A stretch of DNA of 64,000 nt from assembly GCA_949152475.1 (NCBI GenBank), contig OX424556.1, forward strand, positions 61,710,451-61,774,450. Reading direction: 5' to 3'. Below, piece by piece: positions 33,955 through 46,180 of this stretch. Position 1 is the stretch's first letter, and each line of letters opens with the position of its first letter. Made by a program: the position numbers and the translations under genes. The stretch is from Terebella lapidaria. Taxonomy: Eukaryota; Annelida; Polychaeta; Terebellida; Terebellidae. The notes under the pieces are model-generated. The model was not told the DNA's origin. It did no database searches and saw nothing but the letters and a program-made list of their open reading frames with translations.

Positions 33955-36649
33955 CTGACAAATACTCGTCATTCGAGCACTCGGCACTGGTGGAGACAGA
34001 TCTGCGGATTGTATAAACCACACGCCCGGCGTGTGGTAGACAGGCAGGAATGCGCTGTAGAGAGCAACTTGGCCGCTATAGGTGCCGAGGAACTCCTCGA
34101 TCCGTCTTCGCTTCCAAACGTGGAAGTGTTGATGGACTACAGTGAGACGGGCCCTGTTGGTGTGGATATCGAGTTGCATCCACCTGCGGAGATGCTTGCA
34201 TCTTTGGGCGTCGATGAGAGTAATCGTCCAGAAACCCGTCCGGATGACCGCGGTCGTCCGGATACCATGCCCGACGAGAACTCCTCAGTTTCCGCACCTG
34301 CGGAGCCTGTTCCACCTGTTGAGGGGAAGTCTGCGAGTTGGTCAGACCAGGTTGATGCGGAACTATCTGCATCCCAGGTCCAGCCAGACTGGCAGGCGCC
34401 CGGCTCGGAGAAGACAGCGGGGGAGGATGATGGGTTCGTCTCGCCCGACTCCAAGCACACCCGTCTCCGAGCCTTACGGATTGCCGAAAAGCAGTGGGAG
34501 GCCCAATTAAAACTAGAGGCCTCCAACCGCTCCAGTAAGGGGGCTTCCTCCGGGAAGTCAAAAGGAACCACCTCCGGCAAGCCCTCCGGTCAGAAAAAGT
34601 CATCCGGAGCTGCCGAGTGCGGGTCGTCGCCAGTCGACAAGTGCCGCTGCATGCCGTGAAAGGAGATCTCCGGTTGGAGCTCCTCCATAGGCAAGTGGAA
34701 GCGGACGGGGCTTCGGACCTGTCTACGGCCGCGTTGGCTGCTGGGTGGCAGGCTCTCATTGAGAAGCAACGAAAGGAAGCCGCCCAATGGGCGAAGAGTG
34801 TGCCTAGACGTACTAGGCCGAAGTCTCGTTCGGGGAAATCGTCAAAGCGACGATCGTCCTCGGAGCAGCCTCCCCTCAAGAAGCTGCGGGCCGAAATGGG
34901 CCCCGAGCTCCCTGGTGTGCGTCAGGGCATCTTGTTCCTTCCGTGGTATGGCAGAGATGCGTACTCCCAACGATCGTCGGAGGCGGATGTGACAGCTGAC
35001 ACGCCTTTCACAAGGCCTCGTCCACTGACGGACGAGGAGCGTGCCTGGTCTGCCACCCGTGACGGGTGGCGCCGATCATGACCGCGTCAGGTTCAGCGAA
35101 GAACCGTATCTACCACTACGGTCCATGGTGCTTCGGACAACGCGTCATGGACGATAGTTGGAGAGAGTCTGGCATCGTGTCGGCAGGCTTGAGCTACGCA
35201 GCTCGCCTGACGGCAACCATGGGCCAGACCCCGGCGGAATACAAGACGGCAGCAGAGGCCGTCCGGACAGCAGCAGAGACTGTCCGTCAACCGCCGGAAA
35301 TTGCGGCCAAGATGCGCATGGCCTCCCCAAAGCCGCGGAGCACTCCCTCAAAGACCAAAGGGAATAGCTCGTCCTCCGGAACCGCTCCGGAATGGATGAC
35401 CACCTTTAGGTCTCCTGGTGCTCTGTCGGCGGAGGAATATCCGGCCTTGCTAGAGGTGACGGTCCCTGGAGGTCCGTCAGAGAGGCGTGTAAACCCTAAC
35501 ACCTCCTCGAGCTCCATGACGGTGGTCAAGCCTAAGACCCCTCGTGAGGCTCCCTCTACAGCAAGTGGATCCGGATGAGCGCCACCTCTCTCAAGGTCGT
35601 CGTCCGCGTCTTCTATCCCGATTGAAGGGACGTCCGCGGAATGGCGAAACATCGCCTCCTTGACAATGGACCTTCAGTCCGGTGGAAGACGTACTCCGGC
35701 AGTACGGCTCCGAGACCGCCACCGCCTACTCGACTTTTCGCGAGTCTGTAGGCCGGGCGGTCGGCCATCGTCGAGATGGTTTGGAGCGCATACCGTCGGA
35801 CCTAGCGCTGGCCAACCTGCCAGTACCCCGAGCTATCGGTAACTTGGGGTCCGCAGGAGTGACCGCGCTGGTCCGCGCGCGGGAAGAGTACCCCGGGATC
35901 ATCCCCAGCGAGGAAGGCTCACCCAAACCGCAGAGTACCTCGTTGCGGAGATGGCCTGCTCTCTGGAACGGCTTAGCCGGTACCGTGCGGAGGCCTCTCG
36001 TGTCGTGTGCCACCTAGCACACGACCAAGGCCTCATGGAAGGTACCCGGTGGAGAGCTACCGGACTCTGGTGGCGCAGCGTGAGCGGCAAGCTTTCCAGC
36101 GAGGGAGAGCCGCCGCCCGAGCTGCCGAGTCCGAGCAGTCCCCCACCTCCCTCGAGGTTGCCGCTGAGATGCAGCGACTGATGGTTGAGAATGAGGAGCT
36201 ACGGCGATGCTTACGCGAAGCCGAGGCTGCCCAGACTCACCTTGTTCAGGGCGTTGATGACTCCGCGTCGTCTGCTTTGAATCAGTCGGCTGCTCAGCGG
36301 GTGGATGCAGCCCTGGAGCTGGCCATCTACCCCATTCTAGTCAAGAAATGGGGAGAACGTACGGCCGGCCAGGAGCGTGCCCTTGATGTGGTAGAGATGA
36401 TCTCCGCTGTCGCCCACCTGGGCGCGACATCTCTGCCCACCTCCTTCCTGTTGGCTCTGACAGGACCTGGCACGCAGGGCTCTCCATTGAAGCCCATGCA
36501 ACCGCCGCCAGGCCTACAACATGCAGTTGGACTTCGTCTTACCGGCTCCGCTCCGTGAGCGCCCAGCTCCGCTGCGTAGGGACCCATCTCCGCCGCCCAG
36601 CCCCAAGAAGGGCGGGACAGATGAGCAGCCAATGGAGGAGGAAGGCTAA
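33955..36649 (+). pseudogene. third coding region of E2, unrecognised, frameshifted
   Basis: Sense-strand, GC-rich open pieces follow one another in different frames: 33955-34659, 34617-35081, 35066-35578, about 35660-36017, 35951-36050, 36007-36540, ending at TAA 36647-36649 (tail KKGGTDEQPMEEEG). Joined on paper they imply a protein of roughly 850-900 residues. It is hydrophilic, rich in Ser, Lys and Pro, with basic nuclear-localisation-like clusters (KSSKRRSS, PLKKLR) near 34840 and a coiled-coil-like stretch (AAEMQRLMVENEELRR) near 36165. No signal peptide or membrane segment is seen, so it does not look like an envelope. It sits inside the long 3' region shared with E1, where E1 has about 0.36 kb of unrelated or lost sequence. 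I do not recognise the family; its composition matches the element, not the host. Confidence 0.65.
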
Positions 36650-37128
36650 AGTAGCCTCGTCGCTGCGGAAACACGGCGACGTGCCGGAGTCGCTCCCGCG
36701 GCTCCACTCTGTCTCAGACTCGTTCTGCGGGTCTGAGGAGCCGGCCGGCCGGGCGGTCGGCACCCCTTTTTAGAGGTACTACTACTTTTGGCCACTCGGT
36801 GTGTCGTTTTACAAAATTTTCCAAATTTAAAGGTTAACCTTAAAGATATTCCAAAGACTCGGCACACCGCCCCTTTCGGCAGATGACCTTCCATCGTCAT
36901 CATCCTTGGAAGGTAAAAATTTTAGCTTGTTTATTAGGGTTTATTCAAAATTGTAGAGCGTGTTGTAGTTTACTCCGTAAGTCCAGGGTCGTCCCCCATT
37001 CTTCCAAAACGGACCCTTAAGGTCTTAGTCTTCTGCGCCGTGACTTTCGGGTGTCGGCACCTTGCTTCCTTCCGGTTCCTGCATGCGATGCCTTCGTCGT
37101 GTTTCCAAGTTTTGGGCGCGGGCGGAGC

Positions 37129-37161
37129 ATGTTGGGGACCAACATTGTAAGAAGGGGGTAA
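37129..37161 (+). other. E2 PPT and adjacent hairpin
   Basis: The hairpin ATGTTGG-GGA-CCAACAT (37129-37145) and tract AAGAAGGGGGTAA (37149-37161) are unchanged from E1. Confidence 0.75.
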
Positions 37162-37876
37162 TGTGGCGATTTTGCCCATAGATCCCGGGCGGGAGTCTTT
37201 GCAAAACACTAACCAGTTTTACGGTCTATTATTGGGCGCTTCAGCTCGAAGCATGCGTTGCCCCGGCAACGCTTTGTAATCCTCTTTTGCCCAGTAAACT
37301 ATAACAATGGTTTGACCTAGTTTCCCTTCGTATCTCGTGTATTGGGGTTTATATACTCTGGTACCGTTTTGATCTGTGAGTTGTCTCAGAGCAAGGCGAG
37401 AGGGACGACGAGGAGCTCAGCCATGAGCTCTACGTCCTCGCACCGCGGCTAAGGCCCTCGCGGTCACTGGGGACGACTTCAATAGGGAGCCCGGGCTGGG
37501 GTAGACCTTGATGACTCGGGGGCGCACGCCCTCTGGATCACCGGTCTTCTCCACCCGGGATGGTGCGACACAGGCTCTGGCAGACTGTCGGGCTGTCCGG
37601 GGTTCCATCCCCGAGGCGGACCGCGGCGAGCCAAGCCTCACAAGCTCACACCACGGTGATGATCCTGTATCTGAGTGGTGTCTGTACGTTGGGCTCGTTG
37701 GGCGGGCTGCTACCTGGTTAAAGTTCTGATGATAAAGTAATGACTGCGCCTGCAGTGACCCTCGGTGAGCGGACCTCCGCGAGGATCCGGGGATAGCGGG
37801 TGCGCGTCCGCGATGACCTGTGGTGAGAGGACTATCCTCGAGGATCCCAGATAGCGGACGACGTTAAAACTTTACA
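37162..37876 (+). repeat. E2 3' LTR
   Basis: About 715 bp, TG...CA, alignable end to end with the E1 LTR but clearly diverged. It keeps the X-box (37257-37270) and a TATA-like box (37348-37356). Confidence 0.88.
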
Positions 37877-38431
37877 TTTATTTAACGAGGATGGTACACG
37901 CCAATTTCTTGGCACTAGGTATTCTCCTCAACATAAAATAAGAACATAACTGTTGGCAGGGTGTTTTTATATTTACAAAAAAGTCTGTCATAAACATATT
38001 TACATAGTGTAATAATAATAACAATGGTAAGGTAAAACTAGATACAAACATAGATGGGATTCCTAATCATTGTTCTTTTCACGTAATCTATTAGTTTTCA
38101 ATATGGCAGAATCCACGTTAAACGCAACATTTCACTCCCATCTTCCTCAAAAATTAAAATCTCCTGATATGTGAAGAATTAAGCCTGTTTTCGATAAGTG
38201 TGAGACCCAGGAGTACCACACACACACAAATCTGAGCTGAATTTCACATCTATTTTCCAGATATACACTTGTTTTTGCAAGATCTCTTTTGTGCAAACTT
38301 TGACAAACTATTTGAGGAAACTAGTTTTTATCTGCAGTTTCACTGGAAATGTATGTTAGAAAAAAAACATGAGTTATCCTTTCCAAGATACCGTGTAGTA
38401 GTCGAGTTGCGGGTTTTATCCCTTCCATAGT
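37877..38431. other. no gene recognised
   Basis: AT-rich DNA between the E2 LTR and the inverted repeat. Confidence 0.5.
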
Positions 38432-41400
38432 GAACATAGAAATTGTTGAAACAGCAAGATTTTTTTTATTGATATGCATTCATATGTGTCTCCGGGAGAT
38501 TTTGAGATTTGTTGGCACTGCGCCAACTTTGGGGAATTTTTTTTATTGGCTAATTAGGAAAATAACCGCCAGATATTGATAATTAGCATAATCAAAATAT
38601 AACTTTTTTAATATTAAACCTTAAATCAAGTGGGATAGCACTTTTCTATACAAGTCTGACCCAAGGAATTCATTTCTGGTGAAATTTCTGTGATCCAAGG
38701 CCAAGGTCACCACATAAGATCAAGGTCAAGGTCAGTTTTCACACAAAATTGTCAAAACTTTTGGTTTAAGGGGATATGGTTATTCTTCAGCATTTTCTTG
38801 ATTTCGCTGATTCACTTCTGTGTTTATGCTATAACTCTGCATAGATGCCTTTTGAAGTAACTTTAAGATGGTTTATTAATTACTCATGTGCAATGAACCA
38901 ATGTTCAAATAGTCTTCAACGTGGCGTTGGCTTGACATGTGGCATTGATGTGATCTACAGAGTTGCTGATGCTTTTCATGATTTGGTGCGCACAAACGAT
39001 ATAACCTGACTATGATGTGTACTCATAAGTTCTTGTCCATTACAGCTTGATCCATTGCTCATCCTCACTGTTAACTACCATCTTTCCTTATTGGGATTAG
39101 GTGAAAGCGAACGTCACCAACCGTGTTCACTGTGCGCATGCAATATGTGGATGTTCTTTAACAGTTACGGTCCAAATGTTGCTACAATGAGATGGAATCT
39201 CATCTTCCACTTCCCAAATATATTCTTTTATGCCGACATCTACATGACACAATTTGTCGAGTGCCTAGCATTGCAGCAGAGATGAGCAGGGCGCCTATGA
39301 ACGTACATGTTGTTGCCTGGCTAAGGTAGTGACATGATCAATAGCGGCTTCCCCTTCTCTTGACAAACAGATTTCATTTGTTGAGATATTAATCGGTGGT
39401 CCATACAGCACTGCAAAAACGTGCTCCCTAACTGGTCCAATGCCGGCTTCTGTTGCATTATCCTTTCACTGTCCCCGGTGCAGATCAAACAAGCATTATC
39501 CTCACCAGTAATGTCGACTGTCATCAGAGTCACCTTGCTCCCAAATCGGGCGTCTTCTTGCACGATGAAGCATGATGTCAGGTGGTCAGAGTTCTCAGTG
39601 ACTACAATGATGTTTCAGTGCTTCCAGTTATTGGACGTGGGCGATGTGATCTACAGAGTTGCTGTTTCGATGCAGAAATAGAAAGGGATGCAGAAATATT
39701 GTGTAAATAGGATGCAAAAATACTGTGTAGTATCCATTTACCAAAGCAATGTTTCATTCCAGGATTCTCGAGATCGTGCTATAGGTGATGACAATGCAAC
39801 AAAAGCTGGCCTTGAAGCAGTTGTTCGACAGCAGGTTGTTTTTTGCAAGTGTTATATGGGCAACGGATCGATACTTCAATGACACAAGTCTCTCAACCAC
39901 GGACAGATGACAACTTGTCTCTTTATGGGCGCTGTACTCATCTTCATACGCTGCTATTGTAGGCAGCTGACAAAATGCGTTCCCAGAATATGGTTATGAA
40001 TATGGAATATGGTTGGGAAGTGACAGATGACATTGTATCAAAAGAGGCCCATCTGGACGACCACTGTTGATGAGTGCATCAGTTGTGGTCAGTTGTGGCT
40101 GCCGAGCAAAGGACAAGGACTGCAAGGAAACCAGCTATGGTTGTCATCATCAGAACTGAGCTGAAGCACATATGTTTTCTGCGGGTGACGATTGTCTGCT
40201 CACAAGAAAGATGAGGTGGTGGGGAACAGGGAGGATGAGCATCAACATAATGATGGATTTGTCCTGTGGGATAATCGCGGCAGGCTGGAAGATGATTAGT
40301 TGGATAGTAAGTTTTCTTGTACAACTTTACAGCCGCAGCTGATCACAGTAATGGACATGAAGTTATGAGTCCACAAACGTAGTCAATGGCGTAGTTGAAG
40401 ACAAATGTTGTAAATCTGTAGCCGCGTTTGTTTACAAAATGATATACCCTGATATTTATTCTAACGCAATTACAACAGTTTTCGTAGATATTTTTTGAGA
40501 TGCTTGAAGGTATCGTATTGTAACTTGGGATACTTTATCGGGGAGTCAAACAGCACTTTTCTAACGAATCTCAGACCTCTATGAAAAAAATTGGCTATCT
40601 ACCCCAATATGAATTTCAGCCCAAACAGCATCACAGGGATCTGAACATATTCCAGTAAATGGTCATTCTCATATTTACTAGAGTTGGAAGTATTGTGGTA
40701 GTTTTGGAACAGAAAACACATTAGGTTGTATTCTACACAAACATGTTGATTCTGCTACAAAATCAAGCAAATACACAAAATTGTATGCGAACCATGAAAT
40801 TCAATGATGGGGGTAAAGTTAACACTGGGAGAGATTTCCAACTATGTCAAATTTCTGTATAAAAGTCTGAAATTTGGTAGGAAACTGCCGAGTGACTTTG
40901 CCCAAAGTGAACACTGCTCAATGGTGTATTACACTAGCACTGCAAAACAGGGCTCCATCGCGTTAAATATCTGTTGGTGTACGCGATACGATTCTGTCGC
41001 ATCAGATCTTTTCAGAAATGGCTATGGATCTAGAGCTAGTATTACTCATAAGTAATCAATACACTATTAAAGGTAACAATAATCATTCCAACAATACGAA
41101 CTACACACAGAAGTGAAAAAGTAAAATCAACTGGTGTGGATGAATGTCCATAACCCCTAAAACTGGGAATTTTGACAATTTTGTGTGAAAATTGAACCTG
41201 ACCTCGATCTTATACGGTGACCTTGACCTTGGATCATAAAAATTTCACCAGGAATGAATTCCTTGGGTCAAACTTGTGTGGAAAAGTGCTATCACACTTG
41301 ATTCTAGGCCTATTACTAAAAAAGTTATATTTTGATTATGCTAATTATCCATATCTGGCGGTTATTATGCTAATTAGCCAATAAAAAAATTCCCCAAAGT

Positions 41401-41493
41401 TGGCGCACTGCCAACAAAGCTCAAAATCTCCTGGAGACACCTATGAATGCATATCAATAAAAAAACCTTGCTGTTTCAACAATTTCTGGGTTC
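38432..41493. repeat. 3.06-kb region bounded by ~390-bp inverted repeats
   Basis: 38432-38825 and 41103-41493 are inverted copies with scattered mismatches, sharing motifs such as GCGCCAACTTTGGGGAATTT and GGAATTCATT. Both arms contain clustered AAGGTCA words. The interior has no clear transposase. A minus-strand frame of 80 codons (39563-39321, LMTVDITGEDNACLICTGD) looks protein-like but unrecognised. Either a long-TIR element or two copies of one repeat in opposite orientation. Confidence 0.7.
40500..40745 (+). repeat. dispersed repeat related to 49575-49830
   Basis: Shares GTATCGTATT, GGGAGTCAAAC and the ordered blocks that follow with 49587-49740. Confidence 0.55.
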
Positions 41494-41796
41494 GTTGTCT
41501 GGCAACTAGACTGTAGGGGAAAAATCGTGCATTAATATTATGTGTGAAAATGCAGTCTCCGAATAGGGAGATTATACATCATACATTTTTGTATATCCGT
41601 TTTCTTTTCAGTCGGTCATGAGAATTCAGTCAATACAGTATTTTCAGCTCAAAAATTCGTGAGACTGCCATCGTTGAACAATCGGAAGTATCAACACAGT
41701 ATCGGGATCAGCCGATCTCCCACAGTACCGGCTGACTGATTACGCCCTGTGTTAATAGATTATATTGTGTTAAAACGAGGATTTAGTACGATAATA

Positions 41797-42223
41797 TGGC
41801 GCCCCGTTCGTGCCACAAAAAAGAGAATTTATTTTTTTTCTAACTCATACGTATGAGATAAAAAGTCATACGTATGAAATAAAAAGTCATATGTATGATA
41901 TAAAAAGTCATACGTTTGAGATACTAAGTCATACATATGAGATAATAAGTCATATGTATGACGCATCTCATACGTATGAGTATGTCATAGTATCTCCTAC
42001 GTATGACATAGTATCTCATACGTATGACTTAGTATCTCCTACATATGTCATAGTATCTCCTACGTATGATTTAGTATTTTATACGTATGTGTTAGTATCT
42101 GCTACGTATGACTTGTTATCTCATACGTATGTGTTAGTATCTCCTACGTATGACTTTTTATTTCATACGTATGAGATAAATAAAAAAATAACTTCCTTTT
42201 TTGGTGGCACGAACGGGGCGCCA
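41797..42223. mobile_element. 427-bp palindromic MITE with 21-bp internal repeats
   Basis: Inverted ends TGGCGCCCCGTTCGTGCC are flanked by TA. The interior is a run of about 15 units near 21 bp built on CATACGTATGA, changing orientation mid-element, so the whole can fold into one long hairpin. Because 21 is a multiple of three, a 138-codon frame stays open by chance. Confidence 0.85.
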
Positions 42224-42378
42224 TAACGATAGTCCATGAATATAGATAACTGAATGTAGGTAACAGATAACAAATTTTGGGACAATTTTGTGTTCATATG
42301 GCGAAGTTATGAAGATAAACGTGGATCAGTACAAAAATAAAGATATCCCCAAATGCTAGGTGATTCCCACCCTTAAAT

Positions 42379-42857
42379 CCTCCTATGCTTTATGGGACAC
42401 ATTATGCCAAATATCTCACTTAATATTGATATTTACTTAATCTTACCTAATTATTGAAACTAGGAATCAATTGCGGACACACTGGAAATGATATATGCTG
42501 ATTGTCATGACCCTGAATTTGACCTTTGACCATTTTCAAGGTCAGAACACAAAATTGCTAATATCTCGTTATTATTCACTTTACAGCTTGGGAATCAATT
42601 GTGGACATATAAGAAATGATATATGCTGAATATTCTCATGACATATAGGAAATGTCCGAATATTCTGATGATCTCGAATTGGACATCATTTTCAAGGTCA
42701 AAGCACAAAATGGTTAACATCTTGCTTATTATCGACTTTACAGCTTGCACATATGGGAAATGATTAATATTTTCATGAGCTTGAACTTGATCTTTGTCCT
42801 TATTTTCAAGGTCCGAGCACAAAATGGCTAATATCTTGCTTATTATCAACTTACCAG
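42379..42857 (-). repeat. 134-bp core repeat fragment, minus orientation
   Basis: About three diverged core units read on the minus strand (TTTTGTGCTCGGACCTTGAAAA type), including the family's TAGGCATAATGTGTCCC tail. Confidence 0.75.
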
Positions 42858-43380
42858 TGTCACTCCCCGCAAACTGTTAAAGCGCTGGATATGCATGTGT
42901 GAAAACGGACACGACACATGTGTGAAAGATACGATGCATGTGTGAAAAGATAATTGTCACCCAGCCTGGTTCCATGGCCAGAAAATAGTGGTATACCTAA
43001 AACAGGACACTGGAACCAGAAAGTAAGAAGTTGTGTCGCATTATATGTATTATAACATGCTCTGCAGTAATGTAGACCAGTTCTATTGGAACTTAAAACG
43101 CATACAAGTGTTACGATGACAATATATGTTAAATACGTATGAAAAGCTAATGATAATCCCCAATACGTGATTTATGGTACACGTGAATAACTATTGACTG
43201 GCCCGATGGTGAAAATTGCTGTTTATTTGCTTTATTCACGCAGTTTTTTGGTCAAAATAATATCACCATGTCAATACACATGTGTGAGAAGACAGTACAT
43301 ATGTGTGAGGAGATAGTATGCATGTGTGAGAAATGATATGATATTTTGCTGCATGTGTGAGGAGTGTCATTCATTCAAAT
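42858..43380. repeat. region of recurring ATGTGTGA words
   Basis: GCATGTGTGAAAA/GAGGA units cluster at both ends (42890-42950 and 43270-43370), with AGTGTCACTCC at the left and an inverted GGAGTGTCAT at the right. Possibly a small MITE; boundaries uncertain. Confidence 0.4.
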
Positions 43381-44550
43381 ACATATTTTTACTATGTTTT
43401 AATATATTCCTGGATCTCCTGTTCCCGGGAAACGGGAATAAGAAATGTTCTTTCCCGGGTACTCGGGATTGGAACCGGGAATGAGAACAATTCCAGCTTG
43501 TAACCTTTGAAATATCACATGTAACCTTCAGTTGCTACCAAACACATCATAGTGATGGTTTTATGTAGAAATTATCATCTTACCAGTTTAGGGTCAATTT
43601 GTTTAAATAATTATGCGAGAATATTCATTTTATTCATCAAAATAATCATCTCATTTACCAATCAATTACCAACATGAGTATTACTTTGAGAGGCGGGTGC
43701 TCTCGTCCATAAAATATATCCTAGTAATTTGGCGGTTGTAAGCTGTGAACATATTATAGGGTTATTGCACAATATGGGGTTTTATGTATAAAATGTAGGC
43801 TACTGAACGATCTTGGTGATATTTGAAAATACAATACAAGTGAGTTTGCCCAAGTTATTTATGGTTGTAGTTGGCAGCTAGGCTCATCGACTAAGTTATG
43901 CAGTAATATTGTTCGGCTTTCGACCACATCACACGCCATCCAAGCAGCCACGAAATCTGCGTAAGGTGCATTCAGCATGTTTTAATCGAAAATACTAGCA
44001 TGCTTGAAAACCATTACACTATTTGTGACTATAGGTGATTACAGCGTGGACCGAGTGTCAGAAGTGATGGTTAAAATTGAATTTTGCATGATGATAGAAG
44101 GATATCACGCTTATAGAACAAAGACTGCTTTGGGGGAATTGATGTACGTTGAGCCCGAGGAAAACATCCTATATGATAAATAAATCTTCTTGGTCGTGGT
44201 ACATGTCCGAGCAAAACTTGTGGCACTGAACAACTGCTTCTGTTTGTCGCTTTGTGTTTTTATAACATAAAATACTATGTTACTAGTATTTATAACTATA
44301 AAATACCCTACTAAAAATTGGATGGTATGTACGAATGATATACCTTGACTCTATTGTTATCTTGTGGCCTATAATATTTAACTGTCAGCTGTTTCAGCTC
44401 CATTGTCTCTGCACCTCTAGGGTCTTTCAGGTCACCTAACTGGTCCAATACTTGATGTCAGGTAAATCATTACGATACACTCGCACTGAATTATATAATA
44501 AAATATCAACTTCCTCTTTGGTATGTATGTTTAGACATCTAACGTTAGTA
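43381..44550. other. no gene recognised
   Basis: Includes TTCCCGGG-containing inverted words at 43430-43480. On the minus strand around 44460-44395 a short protein-like frame (LDQLGDLKDPRGAETMELKQLT) follows an AG, but its phase does not fit the neighbouring exon candidate. Confidence 0.4.
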
Positions 44551-44551
44551 C

Positions 44552-45400
44552 CTCAAATGATGATTTCCTTCGTCCTTGACGCGAAATCTCATCGATTTGC
44601 TGCAGCTCATCAACTGTGGGGGACTCACACTTGGTTTGCTGCATTTCATCAACTGTGAGGGACTCACACTTGGTCTGTCATAGCTCCTCAACAATGGGGG
44701 GCTCACACTTGGTCTGCTGCAGCTCATCAAATATGGGGGAGTCGCACTTGGTCTGCTGCAGCCCGTTAACTGGGGGGGGGGGGGGGACTCACATTTGTTC
44801 TGCTGCAGCTCATCAACTATGAAGACTCACACTTGATCTGCTGCAACTCATCAACTGTGGGGGATTCACACTTGCTCTGCCACAACTGATCAAATGTGGG
44901 GACTCAAACTAGGTATATTGCAACTCATCAACTGTGCGGGACCCATACTTTGTCTGCTGCAACAAATCAACTGAGTGACTCACACATGGTCTGCTGCAAC
45001 TCAACTCTCAGGGGGGGGGGGGGGGGAAACACGCTTTGCCTGCTGCAACTCATCAAAGGTGGTGGTCTCGCACTTAGTCTGCTGCATTTGGTCTGCTTTA
45101 CCAACATTGTCGTATGTTCGCCACGTCAGTCCGTTCAACATGTGAAGTGGGCGCCCATATATTGCATGCCGTTGAATACATGTAATACTGGAATTGTAAA
45201 TCGTAATTGTAAATGTTTTTGGTACGCCTCTAGTTCTGTCATGTGCATTATAAATAGCTATCAATCTTTTTATTCGCATCTCTTGTCTGTCCAAATCAAT
45301 AACTTTAGAAATCGTTCTGTTAAATTCACATCCCATACATTTAAATTGCTTCTCGTTTTTGCGTTCTATCGATATGGATGGTAATATGCATCTTAGATGA
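44552..45400 (-). pseudogene. decayed exon candidate with 13-residue repeats
   Basis: On the minus strand a protein-like single-copy part (45400-45086: KQFKCMGCEF, LDRQEMRIKRLIAIYNAHD) runs in frame into a 39-bp minisatellite. Each unit there reads LQQTKCESPTVDE. The end reads DEISRQGRRKSSFE, followed by a GT (44551). Several units contain stops or poly-C frameshifts, so the array as assembled cannot be translated through. I do not recognise the family. Confidence 0.4.
44590..45085. repeat. 39-bp minisatellite with poly-G insertions
   Basis: About eleven units of CTGCAGCTCATCAACTGTGG-type sequence. Two units carry G runs (44773-44786 and 45011-45026). Confidence 0.85.
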
Positions 45401-45460
45401 GTGAACTTTCAAGATGTTATATGAAAGAACGTTTAGCATATATGCCTCCAATTGCTTAGT

Positions 45461-46180
45461 AACGTTCGCAAATATCGTGTCCGTCCTAGCAATAAAGTTT
45501 GCCACAATGTCCGTCCTCAAATATAACGTTAGAATTATTGCATTATAGAAAAGTATCTCACCAGATGGAAAATCGATTTTGGGGTAGCGAAAGAATGTAC
45601 TTAGTGGTTTTGTTACTCTTTCTGTTGCACAGGAGGTTTTGGCTCGAAATAAAATAGCAATGCAGTATCACAGAGCAACTTCTAAATCGGAAGTCTTCTG
45701 TTGATAACGTTCGCATACAGTTGTCTGTCCCCTTCCTATAACATTCGCAACACAAATCCGTCCTCATGTGTAACGTTCGCACCAGGAGAACGATTTTAAG
45801 ATGTCAAAATCCGTCACACTATGACAAGGAAATTCCAAACGGCGGGAGTCGCAATCCTGCGACACTTCTACAAATATAGTGACTTTAAAACTGCGATATT
45901 GAACACGTATCTGCAGAACAGGTTGCACTATTCAGGTGTGAATGTTACATGCATCTATCGTTATTGATTGGACGGACTGACGACAATGTTGAACTGTTTT
46001 CTCGTGGAGATTACCATGTACCTCCTCTGGTTGTCGTCATCACCAGCTTGATCAGTGGCCATCTGGGAGATGAAAAGAAACACGTGCTTGCCAAAAGGAG
46101 TAACGTAATCAACGGTAGAACATACGCTGCGATCGTTACATAACTTGGACGGACAAAAAACACGTAACATTCGCATTTTT
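45461..46180. repeat. irregularly recurring TAACRTTCGCA ... CCGTCC motif
   Basis: TAACGTTCGCA or TAACATTCGCA occurs near 45460, 45705, 45745, 45772 and 46166, several times followed within 12-16 bases by TGTCCGTCC or TCCGTCC. Spacing is irregular, so it is not a simple tandem array. Confidence 0.5.

Larger units (their letters stand above)
28007..37876 (+). mobile_element. degraded Ty3/Gypsy relative E2
   Basis: It aligns with E1 from 19 bases past the E1 PBS through gag, pol, 3' region, PPT and 3' LTR. The 5' LTR and PBS are missing: the left edge joins directly to the core-repeat word GATTCCTAAGCTG. Large deletions remove about 0.5 kb of RT and about 1.6 kb including all of integrase. A 75-bp piece of the deleted pol is also present inside gag. 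E2 keeps an extra coding region (33955-36649) absent from E1. Many frameshifts show it is not active. Confidence 0.9.

Noticed and set aside
33955-36649. Envelope gene, which would make E2 retrovirus-like
   Set aside because: No signal peptide, transmembrane segment or furin-like context; the sequence is hydrophilic and basic.
41810-42226. 138-codon frame rich in SHTYE repeats
   Set aside because: It only reflects 21-bp repeats inside a TA-flanked MITE, and both TIRs are part of the frame.
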